Of a DNA stretch of 64,000 nucleotides, positions 7,909 to 15,692 are shown in pieces. The stretch is from the NCBI RefSeq assembly GCF_004302915.1, contig NZ_QQBI01000003.1:62001-126000 (forward strand). Direction: 5' to 3'. The translations under genes and the position numbers were made by a program. Position 1 is the first letter of the stretch; each line of letters begins with the position of its first letter. Origin of the DNA: Komagataeibacter xylinus. Lineage in GTDB: Bacteria; Pseudomonadota; Alphaproteobacteria; Acetobacterales; Acetobacteraceae. The notes beneath the pieces were generated by a model. It had not been told where the DNA came from. It was given only the letters and a program-made list of their open reading frames with translations, and ran no database searches.

Positions 7909-9157
7909 CCAGCCGGTCCACGCGCCACAGGGTGGGGAACATCCGTATCCACAACCCGGTTATGACCAGCGTGCCAACACCGCCCAGCGCCACGGCCCCG
8001 ACCGGGCCGATCAGCGTGGCCAGCATGCCGCTCTCGAACTCGCCAAGCTGGTTGGATGAGCCGATGAACAGCATGTTCACCGCCGAGACCCGCCCGCGCA
8101 TGCTGTCGGGCGTGCGCAGCTGCACCAGCGCGCCGCGCACCACAACACTCACCACATCCGCCGCCCCCAGCACCGCCAGCGCGATAATGGACACGGCCAT
8201 GGAGCGCGAAAAGGCGAACACCACCGTGGCCAGCCCGAATATGGCCACGGCCATGAACATGCGCGCCCCGGCCCGGTGGTTGAGCGGTTTCCACACCATG
8301 AAGACGGAACACGCCACCGCCCCGATGGCGGGCGCGCCGCGCAAAAGCCCCAGCCCCACCGGGCCGGCATGCAGGATGTCACTGGCATAGACCGGCAGCA
8401 TGGCGGTGGCGCCGCCAAGCAGCACGGCAAACAGGTCAAGCGATATGGCGCCCAGCATGTCGGGCCGCGCGCGCATGAAATGCGCCACCTCGACAAACGT
8501 GGCCAGCGAGAGCGGCACCCGCGGCCTTGGCGCAAACACCAGCCGGATGCACAGCGTGCCGATGCACGCACACGCAAACCCCAGCGCGCACACAAGGTAG
8601 CACACCCCTGCCCCCGCCCCGTAAAGCAGCCCGCCCACCGATGGCCCCGTCACCGCCGCCGCCTGGAACAGCGAGGAGGACACCGCCGCCGCGCGCGGAA
8701 ACACATGGGCGGGCACCAGCGATGGCAGGAAGGTCTGCTGGCAGGGCATCTCGAATGCGCGGGCCGCGCCGAAGATCATCACCATGGCATAGATCATCCA
8801 CGGCGTGGTCCAGCCGCCAAACGCGGCAATGGCCATGAACAGCGCCGAGAGCGCCTCGATGGCCTGGCATGTGACCACGATCACCCGGCGGTTGAAATGG
8901 TCCGCCGCGTGGCCAGCGGGCAGCAGAAGCCCGGCCATGGGCAGGAACTGCGCCAGCCCCACCAGCGCCAGCGCCGTGGTGCTGTGGGTGAGCGCATAGA
9001 TCTGCCACCCCACGGCCACGGCCTGCACGCAGGCCGAAAAGGAGGATGCCGTGCGGGCGGCAAGGAAAGCCAGAAGCCCCGGATGACGGTGCAGCGGCAG
9101 GGATGTTGCGCAAGGCGTGGGGCCTTGCGCGCCGGATGGAGCGGAAGCAGGAGGCAT
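7889..9157 (-). CDS. MFS transporter, EntS/MdtH-like multidrug-type exporter
   Basis: 422 residues with about twelve hydrophobic helices. The N-terminal half shows the EntS/enterobactin-exporter-like pattern RHPGLLAFLAARTASSFSACV, VGWQIYALTHSTTALALVGL and LPAGHAADHFNRR (the loop 2-3 motif A region). Later segments ARAFEMPCQQTFLPSLVP and GRVSAVNMLFIGSSNQLGEFE are typical of this MFS group. Such proteins export small molecules by proton antiport across the inner membrane. The substrate is unknown; no siderophore genes are adjacent. It converges with the SDR gene and shares a terminator hairpin. Confidence 0.88.
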   Translation of the reverse strand: MPPASAPSGAQGPTPCATSLPLHRHPGLLAFLAARTASSFSACVQAVAVGWQIYALTHSTTALALVGLAQFLPMAGLLLPAGHAADHFNRRVIVVTCQAIEALSALFMAIAAFGGWTTPWMIYAMVMIFGAARAFEMPCQQTFLPSLVPAHVFPRAAAVSSSLFQAAAVTGPSVGGLLYGAGAGVCYLVCALGFACACIGTLCIRLVFAPRPRVPLSLATFVEVAHFMRARPDMLGAISLDLFAVLLGGATAMLPVYASDILHAGPVGLGLLRGAPAIGAVACSVFMVWKPLNHRAGARMFMAVAIFGLATVVFAFSRSMAVSIIALAVLGAADVVSVVVRGALVQLRTPDSMRGRVSAVNMLFIGSSNQLGEFESGMLATLIGPVGAVALGGVGTLVITGLWIRMFPTLWRVDRLDDITPQ

Positions 9158-9265
9158 GATGGCTGTATCCTAACAGCAGCACTCGTGGATATCCTACGCT
9201 TTCCCCATCAAAAAAACGCATTCCCCCGTTTGCAAATCCGCCCCAACACGGGCAAAAGCGGTTGC

Positions 9266-9631
9266 ATGACAGACCCTGTAGAGCATGCCACCGTGCCCGG
9301 CACACAAGGGGAAGCCCGTGAATGGCTCGATATCCGGGCCGGCACGGTCGTGGAGGCACGGCCCCTGCGCGAGATGCGGCCGCACGCCTTCTGGCTCACG
9401 ATTGATTTCGGGCCCCATATCGGGGTGCGGTCATCGGTGGTGCAGGTCAATCACCGCTATGTGCCGGCCCGGCTGGTGGGCCGCCAGATCTGCGCGGTGA
9501 TCAACGTGCCGCCCCGGCAGGTCGGTCCCTTCCGCAGTGAAGTGCTGACGCTGGGCATGCCCGACAGTAATGGAGAAGCCGTCCTGATCCGCCCGGATGG
9601 CCGTGTTCCCGATGGAGGAAAACTTTTCTGA
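9266..9631 (+). CDS. CsaA-like tRNA-binding-domain protein
   Basis: 121 residues forming a single OB-fold tRNA-binding domain. Recognisable stretches are DIRAGTVVEARPLREMRPHA, LTIDFGPHIGVRSS, VGRQICAVINVPPRQVGPF and SEVLTLGMPDSNGEAVLIRP, which match the CsaA chaperone-like family and the C-terminal domain of MetRS and Arc1p. CsaA has been linked to protein secretion in Bacillus and binds tRNA-like RNA. Its stop codon overlaps the start of the next gene (TGATG), so the two are translationally coupled. The ATG at 9266 has only a weak ribosome site. Confidence 0.85.
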   Translation: MTDPVEHATVPGTQGEAREWLDIRAGTVVEARPLREMRPHAFWLTIDFGPHIGVRSSVVQVNHRYVPARLVGRQICAVINVPPRQVGPFRSEVLTLGMPDSNGEAVLIRPDGRVPDGGKLF

Positions 9632-10113
9632 TGGCCAAGAGCTACGCAACCGTAACATGGGACCAGCTGCACCGCGATGCCCGCCAGCTAGCCAGCACGC
9701 TGATGAACCGTGGCCCCTTCAAGGGCATTGTGGCCATCACGCGCGGGGGCATGATCCCCGCCGCGATCATCGCCCGTGAACTCGACTGCCGCCTGATCGA
9801 GACCATCTCCGTCGTGACCTATGACGAGGAGAAGATGGGCGAGGCCAACGTGATCAAGAAAGCCGAGGCCGCCGGTGATGGCGAGGGCTTCGTGATCATC
9901 GATGACCTGGTGGATTCGGGCGTGACCGCCCAGCTCGTGCGCAAGCTGCTGCCCAAGGCGGTGTTTGCCTGCCTTTACGCCAAGCCCGCCGGCCGCCCCG
10001 TTACCGACCTGTTCGTGGTCGAGGTGCCGCAGGATACGTGGGTGCTCTTCCCGTGGGATACGGCGCCGCTGTTCATTCCGCCGCTGGCCAGCAAATCGGT
10101 CGAGAAGGCCTGA
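9631..10113 (+). CDS. gpt: Xanthine-guanine phosphoribosyltransferase
   Basis: 160 residues, the usual length for XGPRT. The PRPP-binding motif is FVIIDDLVDSGVTAQLVRKL (about residue 90). GIVAITRGGMIPAAIIAREL is the N-terminal PRPP/pyrophosphate loop and DTWVLFPWDTAPLF the C-terminal purine-binding segment shared with E. coli Gpt. It converts xanthine, guanine or hypoxanthine plus PRPP to the nucleotide in purine salvage. The start codon overlaps the stop of the CsaA-like gene by one base, giving a two-gene operon. Confidence 0.95.
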   Translation: MAKSYATVTWDQLHRDARQLASTLMNRGPFKGIVAITRGGMIPAAIIARELDCRLIETISVVTYDEEKMGEANVIKKAEAAGDGEGFVIIDDLVDSGVTAQLVRKLLPKAVFACLYAKPAGRPVTDLFVVEVPQDTWVLFPWDTAPLFIPPLASKSVEKA

Positions 10114-10261
10114 CCCCTTCTGCGCGCCTGCCCCCATTACACGACGTGTTGTTCGCCGCACCAGCCTGCCCCGCTTGCCCGGGGCGGGCTGGCGCGGTAT
10201 TTTTTTGCAAGAATGTGCTTGCCAGAACAGCCGTTGCCCCATAGTTTCCCGCTCGTGGTCG

Positions 10262-10338
10262 CGGGGCGTGGCGCAGCCTGGTAGCGCGCGTGTTTTGGGT
10301 ACACGAGGCCCCCGGTTCGAGTCCGGGCGCCCCGACCA
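10262..10338 (+). tRNA. tRNA-Pro (TGG)
   Basis: 77 bases with encoded CCA. Acceptor CGGGGCG/CGCCCCG, D-arm GCGC...GCGC, anticodon stem CGTGT/ACACG with loop TTTGGGT (anticodon TGG), T-arm CCCGG TTCGAGT CCGGG. Confidence 0.97.
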
Positions 10339-10354
10339 TATCCTGGGAGTGACA

Positions 10355-10666
10355 ATGCTCATGCGAGCCCGGATTTACAGGCAGTCAAAGCCCGCTGGCC
10401 AGTCGGGCCAGGCCATGACCCATACATGGGTGCTGGATTACGGGCAGAACCGCCCCCGCCATGTCGATTCCCTCATGGGCTGGACCGGCAGCACCGACAC
10501 GCCATCGCAACTGCAACTCCAGTTTCCTGACCAGGACAGCGCCATTGCCTATGCCACCGCGCAGGGCATTGCATATGACATCGAGATCCCTGCCCCGCGC
10601 CACCGCAGGCCAAAGGCCTATGCCGATAATTTCCGGTATGACCGGATACAGAACTGGACGCATTAG
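10355..10666 (+). CDS. NDUFS4-like complex I accessory protein (ETC complex I subunit conserved region)
   Basis: 103 residues. The pattern MRARIYRQSKPAGQSGQA, WVLDY, DSLMGWTGSTDTPSQLQLQF and SAIAYATAQGIAYDIEIP is that of the NDUFS4/AQDQ family, an accessory subunit of complex I in mitochondria and alphaproteobacteria that sits near the FMN/Fe-S peripheral arm. The gene starts 17 bases behind tRNA-Pro (ATG 10355 with GGGAG five bases before; a second ATG at 10361 is possible) and ends 26 bases before tRNA-Arg. It is far from the nuo operon in this window (42.9-55.9 kb) but is probably a subunit of that enzyme. Confidence 0.9.
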   Translation: MLMRARIYRQSKPAGQSGQAMTHTWVLDYGQNRPRHVDSLMGWTGSTDTPSQLQLQFPDQDSAIAYATAQGIAYDIEIPAPRHRRPKAYADNFRYDRIQNWTH

Positions 10667-10692
10667 GCGCGATCTGGCACAAGGGCAGGCTC

Positions 10693-10769
10693 GCGCCCTT
10701 AGCTCAGTTGGATAGAGCAACAGCCTTCTAAGCTGTGGGTCGCTGGTTCGAATCCAGCAGGGCGCGCCA
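10693..10769 (+). tRNA. tRNA-Arg (TCT)
   Basis: 77 bases with encoded CCA. Acceptor GCGCCCT/AGGGCGC, anticodon stem ACAGC/GCTGT with loop CTTCTAA (anticodon TCT), T-arm GCTGG TTCGAAT CCAGC. Confidence 0.97.
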
Positions 10770-11000
10770 GATTTCAATGACTTGGCGGCTTAAAAGTTTG
10801 CACGGTTTGCAGATGGTTTGCAGTGCACTATGGCTCACCAAGCTAGCTATGCCCCCCAGATGACCCCGTGTCGTAGCGATCGAGACCACCTTGCTGGTCT
10901 CCTGCTCCTGATGCTGTTCCCACAACGGTATGCCCGTAACCGTCACTTCCGTGCGGCCGATTTTTCGGAGCTTCCATACGCCGCAGGCGCAGGCAAATAA
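10770..11000. other. Non-coding stretch behind tRNA-Arg with two GGTTTGCAG repeats
   Basis: Two direct copies of GGTTTGCAG lie at 10804-10812 and 10815-10823, flanked by TGCAC. No integrase is present. A short open frame on the minus strand (about 10790-10946) does not resemble a known protein. The position and repeats would fit the remains of an attachment site. Confidence 0.35.
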
Positions 11001-11027
11001 AAAGGCCCGGGAATAACCCGGGCCTTT
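11001..11027 (-). terminator. Rho-independent terminator of the glycine-rich protein gene
   Basis: Perfect 11-bp inverted repeat AAAGGCCCGGG / CCCGGGCCTTT with a 5-base loop, followed on the minus strand by a T-rich tail. It sits 18 bases beyond the stop of the leftward gene. Confidence 0.85.
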
Positions 11028-11044
11028 CTACCATTACGCCTGGA

Positions 11045-11452
11045 TCAGTTGGAGCTACCCTGGTCGCCGCGGCCTTCGCCACCATGACCGCCCCAGCCGC
11101 CATTCTGGCCGCCATGTTCGCCACCACGGCCTTCACCGCCACCGTGACCACCCCAGCCGCCATTCTGGCCGCCCTGCTCACCACCGCGACCTTCACCGCC
11201 GCCGTGGCCACCCCAGCCGCCATTCTGGCCGCCCTGCTCACCACCACGGCCTTCACCGCCGCCGTGGCCACCCCAGCCACCATTCTGGCCGCCCTGCTCA
11301 CCACCGCGACCTTCGCCGCCACCGTGACCGCCCCAGCCACCACGATGCTCGCCGCTTCCATTCTGGTTCGAACCATCGAACTGGGCGTGAGCCGCAACCG
11401 GCAGGGCAGCACCAAGAGCAAGGGCCAGCACAAATGCGCGTTTCATAATCAT
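11045..11452 (-). CDS. Small secreted glycine-rich repeat protein
   Basis: 135 residues (133 if the second ATG at 11446 is used). A signal peptide (MKRAFVLALALGAALPVAAH, cleavage after AHA) is followed by FDGSNQNGSGEHR and then four copies of a 20-residue unit, GGWGGHGGGEGRGGEQGGQN, plus a shortened fifth. Each unit carries one Trp, one His and two to three charged residues in a Gly backbone. This composition suggests a disordered, possibly adhesive or metal/polysaccharide-binding exported protein. I recognise no family and assign no function. It is a monocistronic gene with its own terminator. Unit copy number could vary without frameshift because the DNA unit is 60 bases. Confidence 0.75.
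   Translation of the reverse strand: MIMKRAFVLALALGAALPVAAHAQFDGSNQNGSGEHRGGWGGHGGGEGRGGEQGGQNGGWGGHGGGEGRGGEQGGQNGGWGGHGGGEGRGGEQGGQNGGWGGHGGGEGRGGEHGGQNGGWGGHGGEGRGDQGSSN
11048..11341 (-). repeat. 60-bp coding tandem repeat (about 4.9 units)
   Basis: Four nearly identical 60-bp units and a partial fifth encode the 20-residue repeat of the glycine-rich protein. Differences between units are mostly single bases, consistent with recent duplication. Confidence 0.9.
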
Positions 11453-12000
11453 TCCTTCATATCAACATATCGACCCTCAAGAGATTGGACTTCTCCGTGA
11501 TAAATAAAAGGGAAGGCCGTGTAACAAAGAGAATCAAAATCCCCGTTTGGGGAATTCAAAATTATTTAAGCCCTGAAAATATATCTTGCATGATTGTTTT
11601 CATCATTCCTGCATGTCTGATATAAATATCTGCAATATATTCACGACTATCGAAACATCACGATGTAATATTCCGTTACACACGGCATATATTTCAATTC
11701 CATTAAATATTTCCTGGCATTAACCAATCCGGCAGACTGATGCGGCAGCCCCGACCGTCAGGATGGATGGTCGATCGTGATCGGAGCTGCCATCGCCAGA
11801 CCACGTACGTTCCGGCGACAGGTCTTTATGCGGAAAATATTCCTAAAAAACTGATAATCAAACGACCTGCCTGAAAAAGGCGCTCGTTTTTTCAAGAAGG
11901 GCGAATGACTTCAAAGCCGTCAAAAAAAAGCATTGCTCCAGACGCCCTGCAGCGGCGCGGGCAGCCGCCTGCACGGGCTCTGCCCCTCCCGCTTTAAACT
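11453..12000. other. Intergenic region with AT-rich promoter part and a probable decayed repeat copy
   Basis: About 550 bases without a gene. 11500-11740 is AT-rich and lies upstream of the leftward glycine-rich gene. 11878-11950, read on the minus strand, resembles the interspersed element (GCTTTTTTT, GGCTTTGAAG, CTTGAAAAAA, GGCGCC-like spacing) but is much decayed. Confidence 0.4.
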
Positions 12001-12924
12001 TCAATGCAGGTGAAATGTAACCGGCAGCAGGACATGTGTACCCTCAAGCGAGCGCCCCTGCCCGGTGCACTGCACCTTGCGCGCAGCAGCAAGGGCCGTG
12101 CTGTCCAGATCATCATAGCCGGTGCTGGATTTCAGGCTGACCTGCGTTACCTGCCCCTCGCTGCCCAGAACGACATCAACCATTGCATTGCCTTCCTCAT
12201 GCATGTGGCGGGCCAGGGCGGGATAACGCCAGGCCGGAGGCGTGCAATGCGGTGCCGCTGGCGCGACAGCCGCTGCCTGCGCCGTGCTGGGTGCACCAGG
12301 CCTATTCTGCGTTGCCACAGGGGCCGACCCCGCCGGTGCGGCAGCGCCGGGCCGGGCTGGGGGCGGGGCAGACGATGCCCGGGGCCGCGTGGCAGGATGC
12401 ACGACCGGCGCTCCGGCAGGCCGCGCGGCAGCGGGCGGCGTGGCCACGGCTTTTGGCTGTGGCTGTGGCTGTGGCTGTGGCTGTGGCTGTGGCTGTGGCT
12501 GTGGCTGTGGCTGTGGCTGTGGCTGTGGCTGTGGCTGTGGCTGTGGCTGTGGCTGTGGCTGTGGCTGTGGCTGTGGCTGTGGCTGTGGCTGTGGCTGTGG
12601 CTGTGGCTGTGGCGTAGCCGCCATGGGGGGTGGCGCAACCCCTGGCCGGTCGAAAAAGACCTGAACGGTGTTTTTTTCAGCAGGCGCGGCAGGCACGGGC
12701 GCGCGGGCGGGCAGCAGCCACGCGGCAATCACGCCGTGGCCCAGCACGGCGGCCACGATGGCCCAGCCCGCAAGCAGCCGGCCCCGCCGCCAGCCGGTGG
12801 GGCCGGTTGGCGTGACAAGAATCCGGCCTGCCGTTCTGTCCTGCTGCTGCACGCTTCCATCCATTGGGGCATGGGCGCGGGCTGCCTTGTCATTTGACAA
12901 AAAGCCCCCGACCTCCGAGAACAC
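12001..12924 (-). CDS. tonB: TonB-family energy transducer with long Gln-Pro repeat
   Basis: 307 residues from a GTG at 12924; TTG at 12900 or ATG at 12864 are alternatives, and none has an ideal ribosome site. One N-terminal membrane anchor ([20 protein letters not shown]) is followed by a periplasmic Pro-rich span with about 26 consecutive Gln-Pro dipeptides, an Ala/Pro linker, and a C-terminal TonB domain: [40 protein letters not shown] and PVTFHLH. TonB proteins carry proton-motive energy from ExbB/ExbD to outer-membrane receptors; the QP stretch spans the periplasm. It is divergent from a DUF2946-like gene and a copper-type receptor gene, so probably serves that receptor. exbB and exbD are not in this window. 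Confidence 0.9.
   Translation of the reverse strand: MFSEVGGFLSNDKAARAHAPMDGSVQQQDRTAGRILVTPTGPTGWRRGRLLAGWAIVAAVLGHGVIAAWLLPARAPVPAAPAEKNTVQVFFDRPGVAPPPMAATPQPQPQPQPQPQPQPQPQPQPQPQPQPQPQPQPQPQPQPQPQPQPQPQPQPQPKAVATPPAAARPAGAPVVHPATRPRASSAPPPARPGAAAPAGSAPVATQNRPGAPSTAQAAAVAPAAPHCTPPAWRYPALARHMHEEGNAMVDVVLGSEGQVTQVSLKSSTGYDDLDSTALAAARKVQCTGQGRSLEGTHVLLPVTFHLH
12455..12610 (+). repeat. Hexanucleotide microsatellite (GGCTGT)26 within tonB
   Basis: Exactly 26 uninterrupted GGCTGT units (156 bases) by count. On the coding strand they encode alternating Gln and Pro. The unit length keeps the frame whenever a unit is gained or lost. Confidence 0.97.
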
Positions 12925-12970
12925 TCTCCTGTTACCGCCTTATCTTACAACCGCAAAGAACCTGTCCATC

Positions 12971-13435
12971 ATGGGCCAAGCCCGCCACCCCTTCCTGCAT
13001 GACATGCCTGTGATCCGCTGGGTCATGGTGCTGTGCGCGTGCCTGGGGCTATGGGGCCAGTTGCTGGTTGAAAGCCGCAGCCTGCCCGGCGAACTGCCGC
13101 GCGGCACCATCATGCGGCTGACCGGGATCGATATCGCCCCCGGCACCACGCAGGCGGACCGGCAGGCCGCGCTGCCACATCATCATATGATGATGGCGAA
13201 CGCGCCCGCCCCCCATGAGCATGGCAACACGCCCCCCCATGGCCACGACCATGCCGAAGGCTGCCCGCTCTGCCCGCTCCTGCACCTGCCTGCCCTTGCG
13301 CTGGTGGTTCTGCCCTTCCTGCCCCTGCCGCCCATGGCATGGGCGGCCCACCGGCATGAACCCCGCCAGCCCCGCGCGCCCCCTCCTGTTCCGCTGGGGC
13401 TGCCCCCGGCCTGCGGGCCACCTTCCATCTCCTGA
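12971..13435 (+). CDS. DUF2946-like His/Met-rich protein next to the copper receptor
   Basis: 154 residues. A hydrophobic N-terminal segment (VIRWVMVLCACLGLWGQLLV) acts as signal or anchor, and a second hydrophobic segment follows near residue 115. Between them are candidate metal ligands: HHHMMM, HEHGNTPPHGHDH and the CPLCP motif. Short proteins of this layout (DUF2946) often accompany TonB-dependent copper receptors. The Cys, His and Met ligands suggest copper binding on the periplasmic side. It lies between tonB (divergent) and the receptor (same direction, 76 bases downstream). The ATG at 12971 is a guess; 13004 is also possible. Confidence 0.65.
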   Translation: MGQARHPFLHDMPVIRWVMVLCACLGLWGQLLVESRSLPGELPRGTIMRLTGIDIAPGTTQADRQAALPHHHMMMANAPAPHEHGNTPPHGHDHAEGCPLCPLLHLPALALVVLPFLPLPPMAWAAHRHEPRQPRAPPPVPLGLPPACGPPSIS

Positions 13436-13511
13436 ACTCACACGCTGCCGCGGGCCCTCATGGGCGCGCGCGTCTTTCGTTTTTCCGTTCAGGACATGAA
13501 AAGTGACTTCC

Positions 13512-15659
13512 ATGAAAAAAACGGCCACCCCCATCGTGGTGGCCGCAGGCGGCTGCATGCTGGCAGCCTCCCTGCACCCGCTGGGCGCGCGCGCCCAGAC
13601 AACCGTAACCCTGCCCGGCCTCTCGATCGAGGATACGGCGGACAGCGCGCCCATGGGCGACCGCCTGCTTTCGGCGGCGTCCCCTTCCGCCGCGCAGCGC
13701 ACGGCGGCCAGCCTGAGCAGCCCCGATGCCGCCAGCCTGTTTCGCAACCAGCCCGGTGTCAGCACGTATTCCGCAGGCGGCCTCGCCGCGCTGCCCGTGC
13801 TCAACGGCATGGCCGATGACCGTGTGGCCACCGTGGTCGATGGCGTGCGCATCGCCTCGGGCTGCCCCAACCACATGAACCCCGCCCTGTCCTTCATCGA
13901 CCCCGACAGCGTGGATACCGCCACCGCCATCGCGGGCATAACGCCCGTGAGCATGGGCGGCGACAGCACCGGCGGCACGATCGATGTCGAGCGCAAGGAC
14001 CCGCAATTCGCGAAGCATGGCAAGGTGCTCGTGACCGGGCATGTCACCGGCACCTATCGCAGCAATGGCGGCGGCTATGGCGCCTCGGGCAGCCTGACGG
14101 TGGCGAATGACACGTTCAGCCTGCGCTACAATGCCTCCTACGCGCAGGCGGGCGACTATGAGGGCGGCGGGGATGCGGGGCTTGTGCGCTCGACCAGCTA
14201 CCTGACCTACAACCATGCCGTGACCTTTGGCGTGCACAAGGGCAACCATCTGCTTGCCCTGACCTTCGGCCAGCAGGACACCCCGCATGAGGGCTTCGCC
14301 AACCAGTACATGGACATGACGAACAACCGCTCCACCTTCGTCAACGGCAAGTATCTCGGCACGTTCAACTGGGGCGAGCTCGAGGCGCGTGGCTACTGGC
14401 AGCGCGAGGACCACGCCATGGACTTCCTGCCCGACCGCGCCAAGACCACCCACATGCCCATGAACACCAACGCCCGCATGGCAGGCTACAGCATCAAGGC
14501 CACCATCCCCCTAGCGGAAGGCCAGACCCTGCGGCTGGGCAGTTCGTTCGACCATTCCGGGCTCAATGACTGGTGGCCGCCGGTTGCGGGCAGCATGATG
14601 ATGGGGCCGGACACCTATCACAGCATCAATAACGGCCACCGCGACCGGTTGGGCCATTTTGTGGAGTGGGAGGCCGCCTGGACCCCGCGCGTGACCACGC
14701 TGCTGGGCTTTCGCAATGATCTGGTCATGATGAATACCGGCCCGGTATCAGGCTATTCATCGACCATGAGCATGATGAACATGGCCAACATCAACGCGGC
14801 CAATGCGTTCAACACCACCGACCGGGGCCGGACGGACGTGAACTTCGATGTCACGGCCCTTGTGCGCTGGAAACCACGCCGCGACCTGACCATCGAGGGC
14901 GGCTATGCCCGCAAGACCCGCTCGCCCAACCTGTATGAGCGCTATGCCTGGGGGCGCTCGGCCATGGTCACGAGCATGATCAACTGGTTTGGCGATGGCA
15001 ACGGCTACGTGGGCAACCCCGACCTCAAGCCCGAGGTGGCCAATACCGCCTCCATCACCGCCGACTGGCACGACCCCGATGGCGACCGGTGGGACCTGAA
15101 AGTCCAGCCCTACTACACCTACACCCACGACTACATAAACGCCTACCGGCTTGCCAGCGCGGGGCAGTTCTACACGCTGGGCTTTGCCAACCATAATGCC
15201 CAGAGCTATGGCATCAACGGCTCGGGCAATTACCGGCTGTGGCAGAATGCCCGCTTTGGCCGGGGCGAGATCGTGGCCAACCTCAACTGGGTGCGCGGGC
15301 AGGACCTGACCAATGGCGCGGGGCTGTACCACCAGATGCCCACCAATGGCAGCGTCACGCTGAACGAACGGTGGAAGAACTGGAGCGGCCGGGTCGAGAT
15401 GACCTTCGTCAAGGCCAAGGACACGGTGGACTGGGTGCGCAACGAACCCCGCACCCCCGGCTATGCCCTGCTGGGGCTGGGCGGGCAGTATCACTGGCGC
15501 TACATGACGCTCGATGCCAGCATCGACAACGTCTTGAACCAGAAATACGAACTGCCGCTGGGCGGCTGGTCGCTGGCCGATTACGCCGCCACCGGCAGCC
15601 TGCGTGCCCTGCCCGGCATGGGCCGGTCGTTCAATGTGAGCCTGACGGCAAGCTTCTGA
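13512..15659 (+). CDS. TonB-dependent copper receptor, OprC/NosA-like
   Basis: 715 residues from ATG 13512 (GTG 13503 is in frame). A signal peptide ends near GARAQ, then comes a plug domain with the diagnostic GMADDRVATVVDGVRIASGC followed by CPNHMNP: the Cys-Met-containing CPNHM motif is characteristic of OprC/NosA copper receptors. The barrel is unusually rich in Met (SMMMGPD, TMSMMNMAN) and ends in a C-terminal Phe. It would import Cu ions through the outer membrane with energy from TonB. Its neighbours are a DUF2946-like His/Met-rich gene and a divergent tonB, making a compact copper-uptake module. A hairpin terminator lies at 15667-15692. Confidence 0.93.
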   Translation: MKKTATPIVVAAGGCMLAASLHPLGARAQTTVTLPGLSIEDTADSAPMGDRLLSAASPSAAQRTAASLSSPDAASLFRNQPGVSTYSAGGLAALPVLNGMADDRVATVVDGVRIASGCPNHMNPALSFIDPDSVDTATAIAGITPVSMGGDSTGGTIDVERKDPQFAKHGKVLVTGHVTGTYRSNGGGYGASGSLTVANDTFSLRYNASYAQAGDYEGGGDAGLVRSTSYLTYNHAVTFGVHKGNHLLALTFGQQDTPHEGFANQYMDMTNNRSTFVNGKYLGTFNWGELEARGYWQREDHAMDFLPDRAKTTHMPMNTNARMAGYSIKATIPLAEGQTLRLGSSFDHSGLNDWWPPVAGSMMMGPDTYHSINNGHRDRLGHFVEWEAAWTPRVTTLLGFRNDLVMMNTGPVSGYSSTMSMMNMANINAANAFNTTDRGRTDVNFDVTALVRWKPRRDLTIEGGYARKTRSPNLYERYAWGRSAMVTSMINWFGDGNGYVGNPDLKPEVANTASITADWHDPDGDRWDLKVQPYYTYTHDYINAYRLASAGQFYTLGFANHNAQSYGINGSGNYRLWQNARFGRGEIVANLNWVRGQDLTNGAGLYHQMPTNGSVTLNERWKNWSGRVEMTFVKAKDTVDWVRNEPRTPGYALLGLGGQYHWRYMTLDASIDNVLNQKYELPLGGWSLADYAATGSLRALPGMGRSFNVSLTASF

Positions 15660-15666
15660 CGGGATC

Positions 15667-15692
15667 GGGACGGGTCATCACGCCCCCGTCCC
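15667..15692 (+). terminator. Hairpin terminator after the copper receptor gene
   Basis: GGGACGGG (15667-15674) pairs with CCCGTCCC (15685-15692), with a 10-base loop and then GCCTTTCC. It overlaps the end of the convergent flippase gene. Confidence 0.6.

Noticed and set aside
11048-11341. Regular 60-bp repeats as a possible CRISPR array
   Set aside because: Units are contiguous with no spacers and lie in a coding frame with a signal peptide.
12004-12897. Plus-strand frame opposite tonB with Leu-Trp repeats
   Set aside because: The repeat is the complement of the Gln-Pro hexamer; tonB has the real domains.
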